Assembly (NCBI RefSeq): GCF_040717445.1
Contig: NZ_JBFEFL010000001.1
Span: 1,622,001-1,686,000 of the forward strand
DNA: 64,000 nucleotides
Origin: Qipengyuania sp. JC766
GTDB taxonomy: Bacteria; Pseudomonadota; Alphaproteobacteria; Sphingomonadales; Sphingomonadaceae
Direction of reading: 5' to 3'
Part shown: positions 1 to 11,348 of the stretch, piece by piece
Layout of the letters: each line of letters opens with the position of its first letter
Numbering within the stretch: the stretch's first letter is position 1
Made by a program: the position numbers and the translations under genes
Notes under the pieces: generated by a model
Databases searched by the model: none
What the model was told of the DNA's origin: nothing
What the model saw: the letters and a program-made list of their open reading frames with translations, nothing else

Positions 1-1
1 C

Positions 2-1303
<1,302 letters not shown>

Positions 1304-1313
1304 GGTCCGGCCC

Positions 1314-2744
1314 ATGACCGAAGCGCAATCGCTGTTCGACAAGCTGTGGGACCGGCACGTCGTGGTGCCCGAAAGCGAGGACGCGCCCGCGATCCTCTTC
1401 ATCGACCTCCATCTCGTGCACGAAGTCACCTCGCCGCAAGCCTTCGCCATGCTGGAGGAGCGCGGCCTCGGCGTGCGCCGCCCGGATCTCACGCAGGCGA
1501 CGCTCGACCACAGCACGCCGACACTGCCGGCGGGACCGGACGGGCAGCTTCCCTATGCGACGCCCGAGGCGGAAAAGCAGGTTCGCCAGTTGCAGGACAA
1601 CTGCCGCAGGCATGGCATCGACCTGCTGGGTTTGGGCGATACGCGCCGCGGCATCGTCCATGTGGTGGGCCCCGAACTGGGCCTGACGCAGCCGGGCAAG
1701 ACGATCGTGTGCGGCGACAGCCACACTTCCACGCACGGGGCCTTCGGTGCCCTCGCATTCGGGATCGGCACCACGGAAGTGGGCCACGTGCTGGCGACGC
1801 AGTGCATCCTGCAGCGCAAGCCCAGATCCATGCGCATCACGGTCGACGGCGAGCTCGGTCCCGGCGTGGGCGCGAAGGATATCGCGCTCCACGTCATCGC
1901 GGCGATCGGCGCGGACGGCGGACAGGGCTTCGCCATCGAATTCGCCGGCTCCGCGATCCGCGCCCTGTCGATGGAAGGGCGCATGACGCTGTGCAACATG
2001 TCGATCGAGGCGGGCGCCCGCGTCGGCATGGTCGCGCCCGACGAGACTACCTTCGCCTATCTCGAAGGCCGCGAACACGCGCCGGCGGGCAACGCATGGG
2101 ATGCGGCGGTCGAGGACTGGCGAACGCTCGTATCCGACGACGACGCGCGCTTCGATCGCGAAGTGACGCTGGATGCGGCGGATATCCGCCCGATGATCAC
2201 TTACGGCGTATCGCCCGACGCGGCGGCGCCTGTCGACGGCCAGGCGCCCGTTCCCGCCAGCGAGACGGAGCGCGACGCCGCGCGCTACATGCGCTTCGAG
2301 CCGCAGCAAGCCTTCACCGCCATGGCGGTGGACCGCGTCTTCATCGGCAGTTGCACGAATTCGCGCCTGTCTGACCTTCGCGAAGCGGCCTCCGTCATGC
2401 GGGGGCGCAAGGTCGCGGACGGCGTCGTCGCGCTGGTGGTCCCGGGATCGGAAGACGTGCGGCGGCAGGCCGAGGCCGAGGGGCTCGACGAGGTCTTCCT
2501 CGCGGCCGGTGCCGAATGGCGGCTGCCCGGTTGTTCGATGTGCATCGCGATGAACGGCGACAAGGGCGCGCCGGGCGAACTGGTCGTCTCCACCTCCAAC
2601 CGCAATTTCATCGGTCGCCAGGGCAAGGGCGTGCGGACCGTGCTGGCCGGCCCCGCGACCGCGGCGGCGTCCGCCATCGCGGGCCATATCTGCGATCCGC
2701 GCCCCTACCTCGCCCCGACACGGGAGATGAGCGATGCAGCATGA
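1314..2744 (+). CDS. leuC: 3-isopropylmalate dehydratase, large subunit
   Basis: 476 residues, normal for LeuC. Isomerises 2- to 3-isopropylmalate with LeuD, using a [4Fe-4S] cluster. The cluster ligands are visible in CTNSR (about residue 346) and in CSMC (about residue 407). The [12 protein letters not shown] motif of the aconitase fold lies near residue 131. The ATG at 1314 gives the normal N-terminus ([17 protein letters not shown]); the frame is open further upstream but that stretch only shadows leuA. The 3' end overlaps leuD by 11 bp, which suggests translational coupling of the two subunits. Confidence 0.96.
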   Translation: MTEAQSLFDKLWDRHVVVPESEDAPAILFIDLHLVHEVTSPQAFAMLEERGLGVRRPDLTQATLDHSTPTLPAGPDGQLPYATPEAEKQVRQLQDNCRRHGIDLLGLGDTRRGIVHVVGPELGLTQPGKTIVCGDSHTSTHGAFGALAFGIGTTEVGHVLATQCILQRKPRSMRITVDGELGPGVGAKDIALHVIAAIGADGGQGFAIEFAGSAIRALSMEGRMTLCNMSIEAGARVGMVAPDETTFAYLEGREHAPAGNAWDAAVEDWRTLVSDDDARFDREVTLDAADIRPMITYGVSPDAAAPVDGQAPVPASETERDAARYMRFEPQQAFTAMAVDRVFIGSCTNSRLSDLREAASVMRGRKVADGVVALVVPGSEDVRRQAEAEGLDEVFLAAGAEWRLPGCSMCIAMNGDKGAPGELVVSTSNRNFIGRQGKGVRTVLAGPATAAASAIAGHICDPRPYLAPTREMSDAA

Positions 2745-3309
2745 GCCCTTCCGCCGTCTCGAGGCACGCACGCTCGTGCTGCCGCAGGCGAATATCGACA
2801 CCGACCAGATCATTCCCGCCCGGTTCCTGACCACCACGGAACGGTCCGGCCTTGGCCGCGCCGCATTCTACGACTGGCGCTTCACGGACGACGACCAGCC
2901 GCGCAACGACACGCCCTTCCCGCGATCGGGTGCCGGCGACCGGCAGGTGCTGGTCGCCGGACCCAATTTCGGGTGCGGGTCCTCGCGCGAACATGCGCCG
3001 TGGGCGCTGTACGATTACGGGTTCCGGGCCGTCGTGAGCTCGGACATCGCGGACATCTTCAAGAGCAACGCGCTGAAGAACGGGCTGCTGGCGATCGAAG
3101 TCGAACCGGAAGTGCATCGCCGCCTGCTCGATCAACCGGGTATGACCGTCGCGATCGATCTCGAAACCTGCACACTGCAACTCGAGGACGGCACGCAGGT
3201 CCCCTTCCCGGTCGAACCGTTCGCCCGGCGCTGCCTGCTCGACGGGCGCGACCCGCTGGGGCACATACTGGCGCACGAGGCGGATATCGCCGCCTTCGAA
3301 GCCGCCTGA
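2734..3309 (+). CDS. leuD: 3-isopropylmalate dehydratase, small subunit
   Basis: 191 residues, the usual size. The small subunit forms the swivelling domain of isopropylmalate isomerase. Diagnostic segments are [12 protein letters not shown] near the N-terminus, [15 protein letters not shown] around residue 79 and the [15 protein letters not shown] segment. It starts inside leuC, and leuB follows 2 bp after its stop, so leuC-leuD-leuB are one tightly packed unit. Confidence 0.96.
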   Translation: MQHEPFRRLEARTLVLPQANIDTDQIIPARFLTTTERSGLGRAAFYDWRFTDDDQPRNDTPFPRSGAGDRQVLVAGPNFGCGSSREHAPWALYDYGFRAVVSSDIADIFKSNALKNGLLAIEVEPEVHRRLLDQPGMTVAIDLETCTLQLEDGTQVPFPVEPFARRCLLDGRDPLGHILAHEADIAAFEAA

Positions 3310-3311
3310 CC

Positions 3312-4358
3312 ATGGCGCACCGTATCGTCCTGCTCCCCGGTGACGGGGTCGGTCCCGAAGTGACGGACGCCGCGCGGCTGGTCCTCGAAAAAACGTCTAC
3401 CGCCCACGATATCGCCCTCGATTTCGAGGAGCACGATTTCGGCGGCTGCGCGATCGACGCGCATGGCGATCCCTTCCCGGAAACGACCGCTGCCGCGTGC
3501 GGGCAGGCGGATGCCGTTTTCCTCGGCGCGGTCGGAGGTCCCAAATGGGACCGCGGCGGTCCGCGACCGGAGGCGGGACTGCTCGCCCTTCGCGCGGCGC
3601 TCGGCACCTTCGCCAATCTTCGCCCGATCACCGTCTTCGAAGGGCTGGAGCACCTCTCCCCCCTGCGGGCCGAACGGGTGCGCGGGGTGGACCTCCTCAT
3701 CATGCGCGAGCTGACCGGCGGCATCTATTTCGGTGAGAAGGTGGAAGGGAACGAACTGGCATCTGACCTGTGCGCCTATTCGCGCGGGGAAGTCGAACGG
3801 ATCGCGCGCATGGCCTTCGAGGCGGCGCGCCTGCGGGACGGCCGCGTGACCTCGGTCGACAAGGCCAACGTGCTCGCGTCCAGCCGGCTGTGGCGCAAAG
3901 TGGTGCAGGACGTGCGCGATGCCGATTATCCCGATGTCGCGCTCGACCATGTGCTTGTAGATGCCATGGCGATGAAACTGATCGATGCGCCGGCACGCTT
4001 CGATGTCGTCCTGACCGAAAACATGTTCGGCGACATACTGAGCGACGAGGCGTCCGTCCTGGCCGGTTCCATCGGACTCGCCCCGTCCGCGTCCCTTTCC
4101 GAAACGCATGGCGGCCTGTTCGAACCCATTCACGGATCGGCCCCTGACATAGCGGGGAAGGACATCGCGAACCCGGTCGGCGCGATCCTGAGCGCGGCCA
4201 TGCTGCTGCGTCACGCGCTCGGCGAGGACGCGGCGGCGCGTGCCATCGAGAACGCCGTGTCCCGCTGCCTGCAGGCGGGCGAGACGACCCGGGATATCGG
4301 CGGCACCCATGGCTGCCGCTCCTTCGCAGAGGCCATCGTCGCGAACATCGACGCATAG
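3312..4358 (+). CDS. leuB: 3-isopropylmalate dehydrogenase
   Basis: 348 residues. NAD-dependent oxidative decarboxylation of 3-isopropylmalate to 2-oxoisocaproate. Seen: the N-terminal LLPGDGVGPEV nucleotide-fold motif, the LeuB substrate-loop motif RPEAGLLALRAALGTFANLR (near residues 86-105), the active-site segment VDKANVLASSRLWR and the GGLFEPIHGSAPDIAGK signature. The ATG at 3312, 2 bp after leuD, gives the standard N-terminus. The RPE-x-GLLALR loop favours LeuB over isocitrate or tartrate dehydrogenases. It is followed after 55 bp by the fused E1 gene on the same strand; the gap holds a short GGGCC-TAA-GGCCC palindrome without a T tract, so read-through is likely. Confidence 0.95.
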   Translation: MAHRIVLLPGDGVGPEVTDAARLVLEKTSTAHDIALDFEEHDFGGCAIDAHGDPFPETTAAACGQADAVFLGAVGGPKWDRGGPRPEAGLLALRAALGTFANLRPITVFEGLEHLSPLRAERVRGVDLLIMRELTGGIYFGEKVEGNELASDLCAYSRGEVERIARMAFEAARLRDGRVTSVDKANVLASSRLWRKVVQDVRDADYPDVALDHVLVDAMAMKLIDAPARFDVVLTENMFGDILSDEASVLAGSIGLAPSASLSETHGGLFEPIHGSAPDIAGKDIANPVGAILSAAMLLRHALGEDAAARAIENAVSRCLQAGETTRDIGGTHGCRSFAEAIVANIDA

Positions 4359-4413
4359 GATCGCAACAATCAGGCGCTTTTCCTGCGCGTAAGCAGGGCC
4401 TAAGGCCCCGGCC

Positions 4414-6603
4414 ATGGATCGCGCGCAAATCGTCCACGAGAACTTCCTTCGCCGCGTCGCCGCAGGCGACCTGCCCGCAGGGCCGCCGCCTTCGGGCCAC
4501 CTCGACCGGCAGCACGCGGTGCAGATCTTCCGCTCCGCCTGCCTGTCCCGCTCACTCGATATCGTCAGCCGCAAAATGCAGGCCGCAGGCGAAGGCTTCT
4601 ACACGATCGGTTCGTCCGGCCACGAGGCAATGGCCGCGGTGGCGGCCGCCGTTTCGCCCGGTGACATGGCGTTCCTGCATTACCGCGACGCCGCCTTCCA
4701 GATCGAACGGGCCAACCAGGTCCCGGGCCAGTCGATCCTGTGGGACATGCTGCTGAGCTTCTCCTGTTCGCGCGAGGATCCGATCAGCGGCGGCCGGCAC
4801 AAGGTGCTGGGATCGCGGGCGCTCAACATCCCGCCCCAGACATCGACCATCGCCAGTCACCTGCCAAAGGCCGTCGGCGCGGCCTATTCGATCGGGCTCG
4901 CCAAGAGGATCAGGCCTGCCGAGCGAACGCTCGCCGACGATGCCATCGTCCTGTGCAGCTTCGGCGATGCCAGCGCGAACCATTCGACTGCGCAAGGGGC
5001 GGTCAACACCAGCTGCTGGACCGCATACCAGAAGGTCCCGATGCCGGTCCTGTGGGTGTGCGAAGACAACGGCATCGGCATTTCGACCCGGACGCCGGGC
5101 GGATGGATCGAGGCGAGTTTCGCGCACCGGCCCGGCCTCGAATACTTCGCGTGCAACGGACGCGACCTGTTCGAGACCTACCGCGTCGCGCACGAGGCGG
5201 CCGAGTTCGTGCGGACCCGCCGGCGGCCCGCTTTCCTGCATCTGGGCACGATCAGGCTCTACGGCCACGCCGGGGCGGACGTGCCGACCACCTACATGAG
5301 CAAGGCGGATGTCGAGGCGGAGGAAGCCGACGATCCGCTGCTGCACTGGATCCGGATGCTGGACGGGTCGGGCGCGCTGGACCGCGCGGACGCCTTGCGG
5401 ATCTACGAAGACACGCTGGCGCGGGTCGAGCATGTCCGCGCCGAAGCGTGCAGCCGGCCGCGCCTGGCGACGGCGGAAGACGTGATGGCCAGCCTGATCC
5501 CCGCGAAGCGCACGGTCGCGGCCGCGGACGGTCCCGCGCAGGAACGCCGCGCGGAAGCGTTCGGCAGCGACCTGAAAGCGATGGAACAGCCCCAGATCAT
5601 GAGCCGCCTGATCAACTGGGCGCTGACCGACCTGATGCTCGAACACCGCGAAATCACGCTGATGGGCGAGGACGTGTGCGCGAAGGGCGGCGTCTATGGC
5701 GTGACGCAGAAGCTGGGCAAGCGGTTCGGGCGTGCGCGGGTGATCGACACGCTGCTCGACGAACAGTCCATCCTCGGCCTCGGCCTCGGCATGGCGCAGA
5801 ACGGGATGCTGCCGATCCCGGAGATCCAGTTCCTCGCCTATTATCATAACGCCGAGGACCAGATCCGCGGGGAAGGCGCCACGTTGCCCTTCTTTTCCAA
5901 CGGCCAGTACACCAACCCGATGGTCGTGCGGATCGCGGGACTGGGATACCAGAAGGGCTTCGGCGGCCATTTCCACAACGACAACAGTTTCGCCGCGCTG
6001 CGCGACGTGCCGGGCCTCATCCTCGCCTGCCCGTCAAACGGCGCCGATGCCGCCCGGATGCTGCGCGAATGCGTCCGGCTGGCGCGCGAGGAGCAGCGGC
6101 TGGTCGTGTTTCTCGAGCCCATTGCGCTCTACAACATGCGCGACCTGCACGAGGCCGGCGACGGCGAATGGCTGCGCGCCTACCCCGACCCGGGCGAGCG
6201 CATCGCGCTGGGCGAGGTCACGACAGCCGGCGACGGCACGGACCTCGCGATCGTCAGCTATGCCAATGGCTTCCACATGGCGTTGCAGGCGCAGCGGCAG
6301 CTCGAGGCCGATGGCATCGGCGCCCGCGTCATCGATCTCCACTGGCTCAACCCGCTGCCCGAAGACGCCCTGCTGGACGCGGTGCGCGATTGCGAACGGG
6401 TGCTGATCGTGGACGAGACCCGGCGCACCGGCGGTCTTGCGGAGAGCCTGATGACGTTGCTGGCGGAAAACACGCGCAAGCCCATCGCGCGCTATGTCGC
6501 GGAAGACAGCTTCATCGCGACCGGGCCGGCCTATGCCGCGACCATGCCGAGCGTGGAGGGCATCGTGCAGGCCGCGCGCAATCTGGCGGAGAGCAGGCCA
6601 TGA
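4414..6603 (+). CDS. Fused alpha-beta E1 component of a branched-chain-type 2-oxoacid dehydrogenase
   Basis: 729 residues. Thiamine-diphosphate-dependent decarboxylase half-complex in which the alpha (about residues 1-370) and beta (about 385-729) chains, usually separate proteins, are fused. Seen: the ThDP motif begins at FGDASAN and ends at CEDNGIGIS in the alpha half; the beta half has LMGEDVCAKGGVYG, DTLLDEQSILGLGLGMA and a C-terminal transketolase-type domain with IVDETRRTGG. The canonical GDG is GDA here. No lipoyl E2 or E3 gene is in the window, so it must borrow them or act differently. Position directly after leuACDB suggests the substrate is a leucine-pathway 2-oxoacid such as 2-oxoisocaproate; that is inference. 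Family call is strong. Confidence 0.9.
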   Translation: MDRAQIVHENFLRRVAAGDLPAGPPPSGHLDRQHAVQIFRSACLSRSLDIVSRKMQAAGEGFYTIGSSGHEAMAAVAAAVSPGDMAFLHYRDAAFQIERANQVPGQSILWDMLLSFSCSREDPISGGRHKVLGSRALNIPPQTSTIASHLPKAVGAAYSIGLAKRIRPAERTLADDAIVLCSFGDASANHSTAQGAVNTSCWTAYQKVPMPVLWVCEDNGIGISTRTPGGWIEASFAHRPGLEYFACNGRDLFETYRVAHEAAEFVRTRRRPAFLHLGTIRLYGHAGADVPTTYMSKADVEAEEADDPLLHWIRMLDGSGALDRADALRIYEDTLARVEHVRAEACSRPRLATAEDVMASLIPAKRTVAAADGPAQERRAEAFGSDLKAMEQPQIMSRLINWALTDLMLEHREITLMGEDVCAKGGVYGVTQKLGKRFGRARVIDTLLDEQSILGLGLGMAQNGMLPIPEIQFLAYYHNAEDQIRGEGATLPFFSNGQYTNPMVVRIAGLGYQKGFGGHFHNDNSFAALRDVPGLILACPSNGADAARMLRECVRLAREEQRLVVFLEPIALYNMRDLHEAGDGEWLRAYPDPGERIALGEVTTAGDGTDLAIVSYANGFHMALQAQRQLEADGIGARVIDLHWLNPLPEDALLDAVRDCERVLIVDETRRTGGLAESLMTLLAENTRKPIARYVAEDSFIATGPAYAATMPSVEGIVQAARNLAESRP

Positions 6604-7634
6604 AGCGAGCGGTGGTCGTGTGTCCCGGACGGGGCACGTATAACAAGGCGGAGCTCGGCTATCTCGGGCGTCACTTCCCGCGGCCGGACCTTTTGGACGC
6701 CTTCGACCGGCAGCGTGCCGATGCCGGGCAGGAGACGCTGAGCGAACTCGACGGCGCGGACCGCTTCAGCATGGCGAAGCATACGCGCGGGGACAATGCC
6801 TCCGGCCTGATCTACGCCGCCACGCTGGGCGATTTCCTCGCCATCGACCGGGACGCGATCGAGATCGTCGCGGTGACGGGCAATTCGATGGGCTGGTATT
6901 CCGCGCTCGCCTGCGCCGGCGCTCTGGGCGCGGAGGACGGGTTCACCGTCTCCAACACGATGGGCACGCTGATGCAGGAAGCGCTCATCGGCGGGCAGCT
7001 GGTCTATCCCTTCCTCGGCGACGACTGGCTCCCGGACGAGGGACGCAAGGCCGCGCTGCTGGATCTCGTGCGGCGGATCGACGCGGACCCGGCCATGACT
7101 CTCGCCCTGTCGATCGACCTTGGCGGGATGCTGGTGCTGGCAGGCGACGAGGCGGGGCTGAAAGCATTCGAGGCTGCCGTGGAACCGATCGACGGGCGTT
7201 TCCCGATGCGGCTGGGCAACCATGCCGCGTTCCACACGCATCTTCAGGAGCCTGTCGCCCGGCGCGGGCGCGAGCGACTGCCCGCGGACCTGTTCGGCCA
7301 GCCCGACCTGCCGCTGATCGACGGACGCGGCGCGATCTGGTGGCCGCACGCGACCGACGTGGATGCGCTGTGGGACTATACGCTTGGGCACCAGGTCACG
7401 CAGGCATACGATTTCACGCGGGCCATCACCATCGCCGCGCGCGAGTTCGCGCCGGACCTGTTCATCGTGACCGGGCCGGGCACCACGCTGGGCGGCGCGG
7501 TGGCGCAGTCGCTGATCCTGGCCGACTGGCGCAAGATGGGCAGCAAGGCCGACTTCAAGGCCCGGCAGGATGCCGATCCGCTGCTCCTGTCGATGGGCAT
7601 GGAAGCCCAGCGCGGGGCGGCGACTGGTCAGTAA
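6600..7634 (+). CDS. ACP S-malonyltransferase-like acyltransferase
   Basis: 344 residues; the ATG overlaps the stop of the E1 gene (ATGA), so the two are translationally coupled. The protein resembles the FabD/acyltransferase fold: N-terminal VVVCPGRGTYNK in place of the usual FPGQG, and a nucleophile-elbow-like GNSMGWYSAL (GxSxG) near residue 98. The NHAAFHTHL segment around residue 211 resembles the conserved histidine region of malonyltransferases. The start-loop motif is degenerate, so acyl specificity cannot be read. Coupling to a 2-oxoacid dehydrogenase E1 suggests an acyl-thioester transfer downstream of decarboxylation (inference). Its end overlaps the convergent receptor gene by 7 bp. 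Confidence 0.75.
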   Translation: MKRAVVVCPGRGTYNKAELGYLGRHFPRPDLLDAFDRQRADAGQETLSELDGADRFSMAKHTRGDNASGLIYAATLGDFLAIDRDAIEIVAVTGNSMGWYSALACAGALGAEDGFTVSNTMGTLMQEALIGGQLVYPFLGDDWLPDEGRKAALLDLVRRIDADPAMTLALSIDLGGMLVLAGDEAGLKAFEAAVEPIDGRFPMRLGNHAAFHTHLQEPVARRGRERLPADLFGQPDLPLIDGRGAIWWPHATDVDALWDYTLGHQVTQAYDFTRAITIAAREFAPDLFIVTGPGTTLGGAVAQSLILADWRKMGSKADFKARQDADPLLLSMGMEAQRGAATGQ

Positions 7635-9670
7635 TTCCAGCGCAGGCCGCCCCACACGGTCCGCGGCGTGCCCAAGTCGATGCTGCCGTCCGAATTGCGC
7701 GTGACGATCCGCTCGTCGGTCAGGTTCTCCGCCCGCAATACCACGGCCAGCCGCCCCGTCACGGGCATTTGCGCATAGGCGCCGAACGTGGTCACTGCGG
7801 GCAGCACGTCGGTTTCCTGATCGCTTTCGAACTGGTCGCCCACATGGCGCAGCGTGCCGGCGAGCAGCCAGCCGTCGGCGGGCGCGAAGGACAGCGTGGC
7901 GGAAGCGGCAAACTCCGGCGTCTGGGACGGCCGGTTCCCGTCCAGCTCAAGCGAGGGCCCCTCCCCGCGCACTTCGGCCTCGGTGTAGCTCAGCGTGCCG
8001 TCGAAGCGGAACGCCCCGCGCTCCAGCCCCACGACCGCCTCGATCCCGCGCGCCTCGATCGCGGGCAGGTTGCGCCGCTGGCGCAGGTCCGGTCCCACGG
8101 TCACGTTGGCGATGGCGTTTTCCACCTCGTTCGAAAACACGGTCAGGCCCATCGCCACGCCGGCTGTCGGCGTGAAGTCCAGCCCGGCCTCGTATCCTTC
8201 CAGCCGTTCGTTCTCCAGCGCGGCATTGGCCTGCGTCACCACCGGGAAAACCACGAAGGGGCGATAGAGTTCGTTGAGGGTCGGCAGGCGGAACCCGCTA
8301 TAGGCCGCGGCGCGCAGTTTCAGCGCCTCGCCCGTCCGCCAGACGGCGCCAGCGCGATAGGTCGTGCTCCAGTCCGCACGGTCGGGCGCGATGTCCTCCT
8401 GCACGACCGCGCCCGCCGCATCGCGCGCGCGGAAGAAACCGTCCGCGATCACGGTCCGGTCCGCGCGCAGGCCGCCGGTCAGGGTGAAGGCGCCCGCTTC
8501 CACCTCGCCTTCCGCGAAAATGCCGAAATCGCTGTTGGTCCCGCCGGCGCGGCGCGTTTCGGTCAGCGCGCCGGTAAAGGCGCTGTAGGCGTCCTCCTGC
8601 AATTCGCCGTCCGACCGCCGGTAATCGACGCCGAGCCGCAGCAGGCGATCCTCACCGACCGGCGGGCGGACTTCCAGCTTGCCGCCCAGCCCGGTGGAAG
8701 GCGTATCGCGCTGGTCCAGCACGCGCACGAAGCGGGTCGAACTGATGACGACATTGGAGAAATTGCGCGCCTGCACATAACCCAGCGCGTCGAACTCCCA
8801 GTCGCCCCGGCCCACGATCCGGACGCTCGCATCCTGTCCCTCGCTGGACGAATCCGCGCCTTCGAAACGCAGGGTGCGGTCGTCCCGGAACACCCGCCCG
8901 TTCGCCTGCAATTCGATATCGCGCCCTATCGGCGCGACGGCGCGCAGATCCGCCGACCATACATCGAACGCCGCTTTTGCCGAGGCAGGGACGCGGTCCC
9001 CTTCCGGCGTGGTGAAGAACCCTTCGCCCCGGTCCCAGCGCCCGCCCACGGTCAGCGATCCCGCGCCCAGCCGCATGGCGGCAATGGCGCTCGCTTCCGC
9101 TTCCCCGCGGTCGTTGACGAGGGCGGATGCCGTCACGGGGCGCAGTGTCTCCGCATCCGCGCTCGACAATTCGATCGTCCCGGCCAGCGCGCCGGCCCCG
9201 AACGGGCCGGACCCGCCGCCGCGCGTGATGCGAATGCTGCCGATCCGGTCCGGGGCCAGCGCGTTGAAGGGAATGTAGCCGAAGAAGGGATCGGCCTGCG
9301 GCACGCCGTCCAGCAGGACCAGCGCCCGGCTGGTCGCATTGCCGCCCAGCCCGCGCAGGGTCGCGCCTTGCGCGCTGGGATTGGAAGACCGGCTGTCCGA
9401 GCGGCGGAATTGCTGGAAGCCCGCGACATTGCCCAGCACATCCTCGATCCGGCCGGACGGCGCGGAGACGATATGCTCCCGGTCCAGCTCCACCACCGAA
9501 TAGGCGGCGATCGCCTCGGGATCGTCCAGCCCGCGCCCCGTCACCACGATCAGCGGTTCCTCCGCCTCCACGACCGCTTCGCCGGTCTCGGGATCGTCCT
9601 GCGCCATCGCAGGGGCGGCCAGCAGGGTCAGGGTCAGGATGGAGGCACTCGGCCGGATCGCGGATCGCAT
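7628..9670 (-). CDS. TonB-dependent outer-membrane receptor
   Basis: 680 residues. Starting at the ATG whose complement ends at 9670 gives a clean signal peptide (MRSAIRPSASILTLTLLAAP, then AMA/Q); longer readings upstream add an arginine-rich stretch without family features. A plug domain follows (IVVTGRGLDDPE, then RGLGGNATSRALVLLDGVPQ and IRITRGGGSGPFGAG) and a 22-strand-type barrel ending in the aromatic WNY terminus. Function: TonB/ExbBD-energised import of an unknown ligand; the plug style is that of siderophore or vitamin B12 type receptors. Divergent from the flavin monooxygenase gene across 125 bp. Substrate unknown. Confidence 0.9.
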   Translation of the reverse strand: MRSAIRPSASILTLTLLAAPAMAQDDPETGEAVVEAEEPLIVVTGRGLDDPEAIAAYSVVELDREHIVSAPSGRIEDVLGNVAGFQQFRRSDSRSSNPSAQGATLRGLGGNATSRALVLLDGVPQADPFFGYIPFNALAPDRIGSIRITRGGGSGPFGAGALAGTIELSSADAETLRPVTASALVNDRGEAEASAIAAMRLGAGSLTVGGRWDRGEGFFTTPEGDRVPASAKAAFDVWSADLRAVAPIGRDIELQANGRVFRDDRTLRFEGADSSSEGQDASVRIVGRGDWEFDALGYVQARNFSNVVISSTRFVRVLDQRDTPSTGLGGKLEVRPPVGEDRLLRLGVDYRRSDGELQEDAYSAFTGALTETRRAGGTNSDFGIFAEGEVEAGAFTLTGGLRADRTVIADGFFRARDAAGAVVQEDIAPDRADWSTTYRAGAVWRTGEALKLRAAAYSGFRLPTLNELYRPFVVFPVVTQANAALENERLEGYEAGLDFTPTAGVAMGLTVFSNEVENAIANVTVGPDLRQRRNLPAIEARGIEAVVGLERGAFRFDGTLSYTEAEVRGEGPSLELDGNRPSQTPEFAASATLSFAPADGWLLAGTLRHVGDQFESDQETDVLPAVTTFGAYAQMPVTGRLAVVLRAENLTDERIVTRNSDGSIDLGTPRTVWGGLRWNY

Positions 9671-9740
9671 GGCCTGCCATGTAGGGCGCGGCCTGTCGTT
9701 GACCACCCGCATTTTCGACACCGGCGGGAAGCGCGCACTC

Positions 9741-9769
9741 TGGCCAAGGCCGCGCTTCCTGCTTACACT
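9741..9769 (+). promoter_or_regulatory. Possible sigma-70 promoter for the flavin monooxygenase gene
   Basis: TGGCCA, a 17-bp spacer and TACACT lie 27 bp before the ATG at 9796 in the divergent intergenic region. The -35 is weak; the spacing and position are the main support. Confidence 0.3.
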
Positions 9770-9795
9770 GATGTCAATTGGAAGAGGTCCCCGAC

Positions 9796-11295
9796 ATGCC
9801 AGCCACACCGCCCGATTTCGACGTCCTGATCGTGGGAGCCGGCATTTCCGGGATCGGCATGGCCGCCCATCTCGAAATGCAGTGCCCGGACCGCAGCTAC
9901 GCGATCCTGGAACGGCGCGAGAATCTGGGCGGGACATGGGACCTGTTCCGCTATCCCGGCATCCGTTCGGACAGCGACATGCACACGCTGGGCTTCGGGT
10001 TCGAACCGTGGAAGCACGAAAAATCCATCGCGGACGGCGCCTCGATCCTCGAATACCTGAACCGCATCGTGGACGAGCGGGATATCCGCCGGCACATCCG
10101 CTACCGGCACAAGGTCCTCTCCGCAGACTGGCGCGGTGCGCAAGCGCGCTGGCACGTGGCCATCGAACAGGAAGACGGCACGGTCCGCACCCTGACCGCA
10201 AACTGGCTTTATCTCGGCAGTGGCTATTACGATTACGACGAGCCGCACGATCCCGGTTTCGATACCGGGGACTTCGCCGGCACGGTGGTCCACCCGCAGT
10301 TCTGGCCGGACGATCTCGACTATACCGGGCGCAAGGTCGTGGTAATCGGATCGGGCGCGACTGCCGTCACGCTGGTCCCGGCGATGAGCCGCAAGGCGGC
10401 CAAGGTGACGATGCTGCAACGCACGCCGACCTGGATGTTCAGCCGCCCGTCGCACGACCGCATCGCCAACTTCCTGCGCAAGATCCTTCCGGAAAAGACG
10501 GCCTATGCCGTCACCCGCTGGAAGAACGTGAAGATGCAGGACATCGGCTTCAAGCGCGCCCTCGCCAAGCCCGAGAAGGTGGGCGAATTCCTGCACAAGA
10601 AGATCGAAAAGTCGCTCGGCGACAAGTTCGACGCCGCTCATTTCACACCGCCCTACGATCCGTGGGACCAGCGGCTGTGCCTGGTGCCGGACGACGACCT
10701 GTTCGAAGCCATCCGGGAGGACAGGGCAAATATCGTGACCGGGCGCATCCGCCGCTTCACTGCCTCCGGTGTGGAACTGGAAAGCGGCGAGACGCTGGAA
10801 GCGGACGTCATCGTGACCGCCACCGGCCTGAAACTGGCGGTGGCCGGGAAGATCGCCATCAGCGTGGACGGCGATCCTGTCGATTTTGCGGAGCGGTTCT
10901 ATTACAAGGGCTGCATGTTCTCGAACCTGCCGAACCTCGCGGTGGTGTTCGGATACCTCAATGCCAGCTGGACGCTGCGCGCGGACATCAATTCCGATTA
11001 TATCTGCCGCGTCCTCAACCACATGGCGCAGACCGGCGCCGATGTCGCCGTGCCGGTCCTGCCGGACGATCACGGGCTGGAGGAAGACGACGTGTTCGAT
11101 TTTTCCAGCGGGTACATCCAGCGGTCCAAGCATATCATGCCGAAGAACGCGGTCGGCTTCCCCTGGCGGCTGAACCAGGAATATGTGCTGGACCGCAAGC
11201 GGATGGCATCCGATCCGGTGGACGACGGCATCCTGTCCTTCCGCGAAGCGGCCGCCGGCGCCGCATCCGAACGGCACTTGGAAGCGGCGGAGTAG
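9796..11295 (+). CDS. Flavin-containing monooxygenase, type I Baeyer-Villiger type
   Basis: 499 residues. FAD- and NADPH-dependent monooxygenase that would insert oxygen into a ketone (lactone or ester formation). Seen: the N-terminal FAD Rossmann motif IVGAGISGIG, the GGTWDLFRYPGIRSDSDM segment typical of this family, the type I fingerprint FAGTVVHPQFWPDD, which fits FxGxxxHxxxW(P/D), and a second Rossmann motif VVIGSGATAVTL for NADPH. The start chosen is the ATG at 9796, 8 bp after a GGAAGAGG ribosome binding site; an in-frame TTG lies 18 bp upstream. The substrate cannot be deduced. The next gene follows after 53 bp on the same strand. Confidence 0.88.
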   Translation: MPATPPDFDVLIVGAGISGIGMAAHLEMQCPDRSYAILERRENLGGTWDLFRYPGIRSDSDMHTLGFGFEPWKHEKSIADGASILEYLNRIVDERDIRRHIRYRHKVLSADWRGAQARWHVAIEQEDGTVRTLTANWLYLGSGYYDYDEPHDPGFDTGDFAGTVVHPQFWPDDLDYTGRKVVVIGSGATAVTLVPAMSRKAAKVTMLQRTPTWMFSRPSHDRIANFLRKILPEKTAYAVTRWKNVKMQDIGFKRALAKPEKVGEFLHKKIEKSLGDKFDAAHFTPPYDPWDQRLCLVPDDDLFEAIREDRANIVTGRIRRFTASGVELESGETLEADVIVTATGLKLAVAGKIAISVDGDPVDFAERFYYKGCMFSNLPNLAVVFGYLNASWTLRADINSDYICRVLNHMAQTGADVAVPVLPDDHGLEEDDVFDFSSGYIQRSKHIMPKNAVGFPWRLNQEYVLDRKRMASDPVDDGILSFREAAAGAASERHLEAAE

Positions 11296-11348
11296 GCCTT
11301 CCGCCTTTCCTCCTTCCCCCTTTCGTCCTTCCGCCCTAGATCGACGGC

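Noticed and set aside
4373..4407. Possible terminator between leuB and the E1 gene
   Set aside because: The GGGCC-TAA-GGCCC stem is only 5 bp and no T run follows.
7340..9829. 829-residue plus-strand open frame
   Set aside because: It lies antisense to the TonB-dependent receptor, is rich in Arg/Gly/Ala with no domain motif, and arises from the third-position GC bias of the real gene.
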